Position numbers and translations under genes: made by a program. Under the pieces are notes generated by a model. That model saw only the letters and a program-made list of their open reading frames with translations, ran no database searches and was not told the origin of the DNA. A stretch of 64,000 bases of DNA from Diacronema lutheri (taxonomy: Eukaryota; Haptophyta; Pavlovophyceae; Pavlovales; Pavlovaceae). This document shows positions 61,330 through 64,000 of this stretch, piece after piece (the stretch's first letter is position 1; each line of letters opens with the position of its first letter). The stretch covers positions 1 to 64,000 of the forward strand of contig JAGTXO010000073.1 in assembly GCA_019448385.1 (NCBI GenBank), in the 5' to 3' direction.

Positions 61330-62707
61330 ATGGCGCACACTTCGGCGCGGCGCGTGGGCAGGAGAGCCAAGGCGTACGTGCTGCTCACAATGAGCGCCTT
61401 CGCCGCGCTTTTCGGACTCGTGCTGCTCGTCATCGCGCTCCCCTTGCGCATCCTCAGCCTCCGCCTCTACCGGCGATGCTCAACGTGCATCCTCGAGTTG
61501 GTCGTGCCCGCATTTTTGCTCCCGGCGACACTCTCCGGTGCGCGGCGCACGCGTGGCGCGAGACGCGGAGCCGCGCCGACGAGCCGCGCGCGCTCGTGCG
61601 CCGATCGTCGTCGCACCGCCTGCAGGCCTCACGATCCGCGTGAACGACGAGCACTGGCGCATGGTGGTCGCGCCACGCGCGTGGTCGTTGCTCACAATCA
61701 TCATGTGCAACCACGCCAGCCGCATCGACTGGCTGATTGCGCTCTGGTGCGGCAACGTGGACGTGCCCGTGCGCGTCTCCTTTCTCACGGAGGGCCCGAT
61801 GCAATTCCTGCCAATCGTTGGCTGGATGCGCAAGCTGTGCGAGGACATCTTTCTGTGGCGGTCGTTCAAGGTGGACAAGGCGCGGATCGACGCCAACATC
61901 GCCTCGTTCAAGGCGACGGGCACGCAGCGCGCGCTCTTCCTCGCGATCGAGGGTGCGATCGTCGACCAGGGCGTGTTCGACCAGCACTACATCCGCGAGT
62001 GCAACGACTTTTGCGCCTCGCTCGGGTACGCGCCCTTCAACTACGTCCTCACGCCGCGCTACAAGGGTATCCACTCCCTCGCGCAGCACGCGGGCGCCGA
62101 GCTCTTCTCGGCGACGTGCGCATTCACACGGCGCGGCCGGATGCTCAATATCCAGCTCACCGACCCGGAGCGGGTCGTGCCCGACCTGTTCACCATCTTT
62201 GCTGACGAGGTGGAGGTGACCTGCCATTTCGATCGGTTGCTCGTCTCCGCCGAGCAGGAGCAAGCCAAGCGGCAATGCATGGCAAATTATAAGTACCGCG
62301 ACGAGATGCTTGCATGCTTCCACGAGCACGGTCGCTTCCCCGGCGGCCTCACTTACCGGCCGCTGCCAACCGAGCTGCGGAAGCGCGCGGGCTGCTTCGC
62401 GGCCATGCTCGCGTGCGCCGGTGTGCTTCCCGCGTACGCAGGCTGGCCCCTGCTGCTGCCCAAGCTGCTCGGCGGCATGCTGGCGGTGCTCGCGACGTGC
62501 CACGCGCTCGGCGAGCTCATCTCGGGCGAGTCGCGAGAGAGCATTCCCTTCGAAACGATCTTCAAATCGTTTTTCTACGCCGGGCGCGACGCCAAGCTGC
62601 TTCAGCAGCAGGCGGGCAAGAAGGTCGACTGCGAGCTCGGCGCGTCCGAGCACATTGCTGAGACGGCGCACATGCTCAGTCTGATGACCAAATTCCCCGT
62701 GAATTAG
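61330..62707 (+). CDS. lysophospholipid acyltransferase (PlsC/LPLAT, AGPAT-LCLAT type)
   Basis: Transfers acyl groups to lysophosphatidate or another lysophospholipid in the ER. Exons 61330-61537 and 61626-62707. The 88-bp intron (donor CCG|GTGCGC, acceptor CTGCAG|GCC) joins LPATLSG to LTIRVNDEHWRM. 429 residues. The N-terminal helix is AAFALFGLVLLVIALPLRIL-like. Catalytic motif I is CNHASRIDWL (H99, D104). Then come LTEGPMQFLPIVGWMRKL, FLWRSFKVDKARI, FLAIEGAIVD (motif III, EG), and YVLTPRYKGIHSLAQHAGAE (motif IV region). Two C-terminal hydrophobic segments follow. This pattern matches AGPAT4/5 and LCLAT1-like acyltransferases; substrate is not certain. Intact. Confidence 0.88.
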
Positions 62708-62795
62708 ATCGCTCACCTCGGGCGTGCGGGACAGGCTCCGTGCCATGTGCAAGCTGACAGAGTTCGAGCGCTGAATGCGCAACGCCGCCGGCGGC

Positions 62796-63852
62796 CTATG
62801 CGGCCTTGGCCTTTGGCGCGGGGCTGTTGTACAGGTAGATAGAGGCGAGGACGAGGACCATGCCCGCAACGAAGCGTGGCGCGGGCAACGTGCCTGCAAG
62901 GCAAGCAGCCGGCGGCCGAGGGCGGGCCAGCGTGAGTGACGTGCAGCAACGCTGTACGACGTGACGGGGGGCCGCGCGCGCGCGCGCACGCACCCGAGAC
63001 GATCGAGGAGAGCGCACAGGTGAGGACGATGGACGTGGGCTTGGCGTACGAGTAGAGTATGTTATCCGCGTACTTGAGCGTGGCCGGGATGAGCAGGCAG
63101 TTGAGCGCCTTGAGCGCGATGATGAGCCACACGTTGAGCGAGAAGCCACTCAGATCGATGCGTAAGCCATTGCCCTCAAAGCACATCGAGGCGAGGATCC
63201 AGAGGAAGATCCAGAAGGTCATCTGGATGTTGCGCGCCCACTCATCCGTGCCCTTCTCCTTGAGCAGCTTCTCGTAGTACACGTTGGGCAGCGACGAGAG
63301 CAGGGAGCCAAGGATCGCCCACAGCCCGCCCAGGTAGGCGTTCCCGCCCGCGACGACCGCGCGCGACGCCTCGGAGAGCTGGACGAGAAGTGAGCCACCG
63401 ATCAGCATCCCGAGCGCGCTCCACTGCTCGAGGCGCAGCCGCGTCTGCATGATGCCCATCATCAGCCCCGCCGTGAAGAGCAGCTTGGACTGCGAGAGGA
63501 CCTGATAGCTCTCGGCCGAGAGGTGCGAGAGCGCGAGGAAATAAAGAACGTTCTGCACCGAGTAGCAGAGCGAGACCCAGACGAGCGAGAAAGGGCGGTC
63601 GCTCACCGTATTGCGCAGCGTCGGCGCCACCCGCTTCCATCCGCCGCCGAACAGCGCGACCGCGACGATCAGGAGCGGGAACTTGGCGACCTCGCTGAGC
63701 AGCGCGACGCTCGTCGCCGAGTACGTCGACGTCCTGCGCGTGAGGTTGGTGAGGACGTCGGTGACGCACTTCTGCAAGACGAGCGCAACGAGCAGCAAGA
63801 ACGTGCGGTGGCGCAGCAAGAAGCCCTTCACACCCGGCTCGGGCGCAGGCAT
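62796..63852 (-). CDS. nucleotide-sugar transporter (SLC35A / UDP-galactose, CMP-sialate type)
   Basis: A Golgi antiporter that brings UDP- or CMP-sugars into the lumen in exchange for the monophosphate. Exons 63852-62994 and 62893-62796. The 100-bp intron (donor TCGG|GTGCGT, acceptor TTGCAG|GCA) joins SSIVSG to TLPAPRFVAGMVLVLASIYL. 318 residues. Signatures: LLLVALVLQKCVTDVLTNL, SEVAKFPLLIVAVALFGGG, VQNVLYFLALSHLSAESYQV, LSQSKLLFTAGLMMGIM, NVYYEKLLKEKGTDEWARNI, and LKALNCLLIPATLKYADNIL. About ten hydrophobic helices. The frame continues upstream of the ATG at 63852 without a stop, so a longer N-terminus is possible. It could supply substrate to glycosyltransferases such as the nearby exostosin. 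Confidence 0.88.
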
Positions 63853-64000
63853 CGCGGCGGGCGTCGGCGCGGCGCCGCGAATCGCGCCGCGCAGTACGCG
63901 CGGCACGCGCGGCCGGAGCGGCGAGAAGCGCGGGCCGACGGACACGACCTTTGGCCGCGCCTGACCCGCACCGAGGCTCAGCGCGCGCCCGACGGCGGGC
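63853..64000. other. 5' flank of the transporter gene, right edge of window
   Basis: No separate feature seen. The region may hold the 5' UTR or an N-terminal extension of the transporter. Confidence 0.3.

Overview
The window is nuclear DNA from a photosynthetic unicellular eukaryote. It is very GC-rich and gene-dense, with short GT-AG introns (about 88 to 180 bp, donors often GTGCG, GTGAG or GTGGG) and several closely spaced divergent gene pairs. Plastid-linked genes (pheophorbide a oxygenase-like, SFR2-type galactolipid enzyme, VCCN-like bestrophin) point to an alga. A haptophyte is my best guess, but the sequence alone does not prove it.

Layout. 1-5.7 kb: a partial 3-ketoacyl-CoA thiolase, a Rieske oxygenase and a bestrophin head to head, and a repeat-rich hypothetical gene. 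All four carry small apparent frame breaks. 6.1-7.0 kb: two inverted MITE-like copies around a palindromic spacer, together an ~860-bp palindrome. 7.5-10 kb: a decayed PIF1-type helicase of the kind carried by Helitrons. 11.5-13.1 kb: a spliced USP-family deubiquitinase. 13.1-15.8 kb: no firm gene, but several long poly(C)/poly(G) runs.

15,849-34,712 is the highlight. Two phase-0 GT-AG introns link three very long open frames into one gene for a protein of about 6,200 residues. It has a Ulp1-like cysteine protease domain at the N-terminus, a transmembrane segment, several further Ulp1-like modules (some without the catalytic Cys), a YqaJ/lambda-exonuclease domain, a chromodomain and a C-terminal Fanzor (eukaryotic TnpB) RuvC nuclease. 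I know of no described protein with this architecture. It suggests a chromatin-directed, RNA-guided nuclease built into a giant protease-bearing polyprotein, probably the core of a mobile element.

35-64 kb is mostly ordinary host sequence: BRF1, a voltage-sensor-like protein, an adenylate kinase/alpha-beta hydrolase fusion, SFR2, a PHO80-like cyclin, NOM1, an LRR-TRP-like channel, GMP reductase, an EGF/exostosin glycosyltransferase, a lysophospholipid acyltransferase and a nucleotide-sugar transporter. A 6.3-kb tyrosine-recombinase retrotransposon (Ngaro-like, split direct repeats, internal 239-bp satellite) lies between the fusion gene and SFR2, at 40,311-46,603.
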